DNA from: an uncultured Mycoplasma sp.
GTDB lineage: Bacteria; Bacillota_I; Bacilli_A; Mycoplasmatales; Mycoplasmoidaceae
NCBI GenBank assembly: GCA_947174035.1
Contig: CAMWHH010000018.1
Coordinates: 1 to 9,166, forward strand
Reading direction: 5' to 3'
DNA length: 9,166 nucleotides
Part shown: positions 8,020-9,166 of the stretch, piece by piece
How positions within the stretch are numbered: the stretch's first letter is position 1
How the letters are laid out: every line of letters begins with the position of its first letter
The notes under the pieces: generated by a model
What the model saw: the letters and a program-made list of their open reading frames with translations, nothing else
Databases searched by the model: none
What the model was told of the DNA's origin: nothing
Position numbers and translations under genes: made by a program

Positions 8020-8712
8020 ACCAACTGAATATGATGTACAAATTAGAAACATTGTTGCAGATGATAACACTGGTACAATTAGTTTTTCATTAGATATTTT
8101 AATTCCTAACAATATAAGCACAAATCAAACAAATTCAAAATCAGTTTTTAGTTTAGATCAAGTTTTAAGCGGTGGGTTTAAATTAGATGATTTAATTTTA
8201 TCTTTTAAAAACGATGAAGCTGTTAATGATATTAAACAAAAATATAATTTGAATAGTATCATCAAAACAAATAACAAAGGTTTTATTGTTGAAAACTTTT
8301 TACAAGATGTAACTTTTTTAAATGAACCAATTGTTGTTACTGAAGAAATGATTAGTTTAAAAAAAGTGAATGATACAACCCTTGAAATTACTATTTCTAT
8401 TCCAATCAAAGACAGCATTGATGGTAGTGGTATATTACCAGTTGGATTTTCAAAAGACAAAGCAATCAAGCAAATAACTTATAGCAATTTCACCGGAAAA
8501 GAAACTCCAACATTTATTGACTTACCAAGTGAAAGTGGTTTAAGTTCTAATAACTTTTTTAATTTTAATCAGATTGAAATAGCTGGAATTGCAGTTGGAT
8601 CACTAATATTTATCACAATTTTAATAACAACCATTATCTTTATTGCAATTAAACCAATTTATAAAAATAAAATTACTAAAATTAAAAAATAGACTAAAAT
8701 ACCTACACTTTG

Positions 8713-8752
8713 CCAGTAAAAACATCCATTTTATTGTTTTTACTGGTTTTTT
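8713..8752 (+). terminator. strong intrinsic terminator after the surface-protein gene
   Basis: Bases 8713-8724 (CCAGTAAAAACA) pair perfectly with 8735-8746 around a 10-base loop, followed by six Ts (8747-8752). It lies 20 bases after the last stop codon of the broken gene. Its survival fits recent inactivation of that gene. Confidence 0.92.
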
Positions 8753-8811
8753 CTTTTATTTAAGTTATTTAAAATTAGTTAAAAAAGTTGAAAAGTTCAT
8801 AAAAATAAAGC

Positions 8812-8829
8812 TGAATTATTTATAATTCA
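8812..8829 (+). promoter_or_regulatory. candidate glpF promoter: -10 box inside a palindrome
   Basis: TATAAT at 8821-8826 is a perfect -10 box. It lies within a 7-bp inverted repeat, TGAATTA (8812-8818) and TAATTCA (8823-8829), with a 4-base centre. No good -35 is visible at standard spacing; TTGAAA at 8788-8793 is 27 bases away. Transcription would begin near 8833, at the base of the next hairpin. The dyad may be an operator. TATAAA at 8883-8888 is an alternative -10. Confidence 0.4.
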
Positions 8830-8831
8830 AA

Positions 8832-8860
8832 TTGTGGGAGTTAGTCTCCCCCAACTTTTT
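8832..8860 (+). terminator. terminator-like GC hairpin in the glpF leader
   Basis: GGGAG (8836-8840) pairs with CTCCC (8846-8850) around a 5-base loop; after a T/C mismatch, TTG (8832-8834) pairs with CAA (8852-8854). A C and five Ts follow (8855-8860). It stands 49 bases before the glpF start and 80 bases after another strong terminator, with no gene I would accept in between. It could be a second terminator for the upstream transcript or a leader element affecting glpF. If transcription starts near 8833, it is too close to the 5' end for an ordinary attenuator and might instead protect the RNA end. Confidence 0.6.
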
Positions 8861-8909
8861 AGTACTATTACTACTAAAAAAATATAAAAAAATAACAAAG
8901 GAATAAAAA

Positions 8910-9166
8910 ATGGATATTGTTACGCAATATTGATTGGCCATGTTCTCAGAATTTATTGGGACAGCCATTCTAATAATACTTGGAAATGGAGTTTGTGCAG
9001 CAACTTCATTGAAAAGAATGAACGCAAACCAATCTGGTAAGTGAATTGTAATCGCTATGGGATGAGGTTTTGCTGTTTTTGTAGCTGCAACTATTTCTGC
9101 AGCAATGGGTGGTGGAGGATTCTTAAACCCAGCTGTACTGATTATGCAATCAATTGGAGCAAGTAA
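8910..9166 (+). CDS. glpF: glycerol uptake facilitator / aquaporin family protein (5' part only)
   Basis: The first 85 residues of an MIP-family channel are present; the gene runs off the window. It opens with a first helix carrying SEFIGTAILIILGNG (residues 13-27), typical of bacterial GlpF, then SGKWIVIAMGWG (42-53) in the second helix and the first pore signature LNPAV (72-76). Channels of this family let glycerol, and to some degree water, cross the membrane passively. Mycoplasmas use glycerol for lipid and energy metabolism, often with glpK and glpO next door, but those genes would lie outside this window. The usual SGA[HY] before NPA is replaced here by GGGGF (67-71), so pore selectivity cannot be assumed. 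AAAGGA (8897-8902) lies 7 bases before the ATG. Codon use is a little less AT-biased than in neighbouring genes. Confidence 0.88.

Larger units (their letters stand above)
6214..8692 (+). pseudogene. broken gene for a large surface membrane protein
   Basis: The start is sound: ATG at 6214, AAAGGA 6 bases upstream, then a basic N-terminus and hydrophobic signal segment (about residues 9-29) with no lipobox cysteine. The frame stops at TAA 6685-6687 (157 residues), stays open in the same frame from 6688 to TAG 8044-8046, and the matching C-terminal part lies one base over, ending at TAG 8690-8692. Repaired, it would be about 825 residues: a long extracellular part rich in Asn, Ser and Thr, then a C-terminal membrane helix (IEIAGIAVGS onward) and a short basic tail. 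The stretch after KIKLPTEYDV, with two similar strand-rich segments, resembles the variable-lipoprotein-associated domains of mycoplasmas, but only loosely. The early half might form repeated beta-strands. I cannot name its function. The intact signals and few lesions suggest recent decay, a sequencing error, or on/off switching. Confidence 0.75.

Noticed and set aside
8643..8825. Short open frame across the end of the broken gene and its terminator
   Set aside because: It overlaps the coding C-terminus in another frame, contains the strong terminator stem at 8713-8752, and has no convincing ribosome binding site.
8812..8909. Known riboswitch in the glpF leader
   Set aside because: I see two simple hairpins but no conserved core of any riboswitch class I can recognise.

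Overview
The window comes from a mollicute (Mycoplasma or a close relative). The DNA is very AT-rich, and the reading frames of recA and of the large surface-protease gene only stay open if TGA is read as tryptophan (translation table 4). The 1160-residue protease gene alone has more than a dozen in-frame TGA codons and a single TGG. All genes lie on the + strand. No tRNA, rRNA, insertion sequence or CRISPR array was seen, and no gap between genes exceeds about 220 bases.

Positions 1-1740 are a housekeeping block: a stand-alone CinA C-terminal (PncC-type amidase) protein followed by recA, a common bacterial pair. A 10-bp stem between them can cover the recA ribosome binding site. recA is followed by a long AT hairpin (1778-1833).

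Positions 1847-5977 hold a two-gene surface unit. The first gene encodes a predicted M60-like (enhancin/mucinase-type) zinc metallopeptidase. It is anchored by a transmembrane segment at each end, carries adhesion- and carbohydrate-binding-like domains outside the cell, and ends in a lysine-rich cytoplasmic tail. Overlapping its stop codon is an almost perfect Shine-Dalgarno for the second gene, a 197-residue four-helix membrane protein I do not recognise. A strong terminator (6005-6034) closes the unit. This pair is the best candidate here for an undescribed system: a membrane-tethered mucin or glycoprotein protease with a dedicated membrane partner.

Positions 6130-8752 hold a gene with its own promoter, structured leader, start site and terminator. 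It encodes a large surface membrane protein (signal peptide, long extracellular part, C-terminal membrane helix, about 825 residues if repaired). It is broken by an in-frame TAA at 6685 and a one-base frameshift near 8006-8019, so it looks like a young pseudogene, unless these are sequence errors or switchable sites.

Positions 8812-9166 hold a leader with two consecutive hairpins, the second terminator-like, followed by the start of a glycerol facilitator/aquaporin gene (glpF-like) cut by the window edge. A glycerol-uptake operon may continue beyond it, but that is inference.
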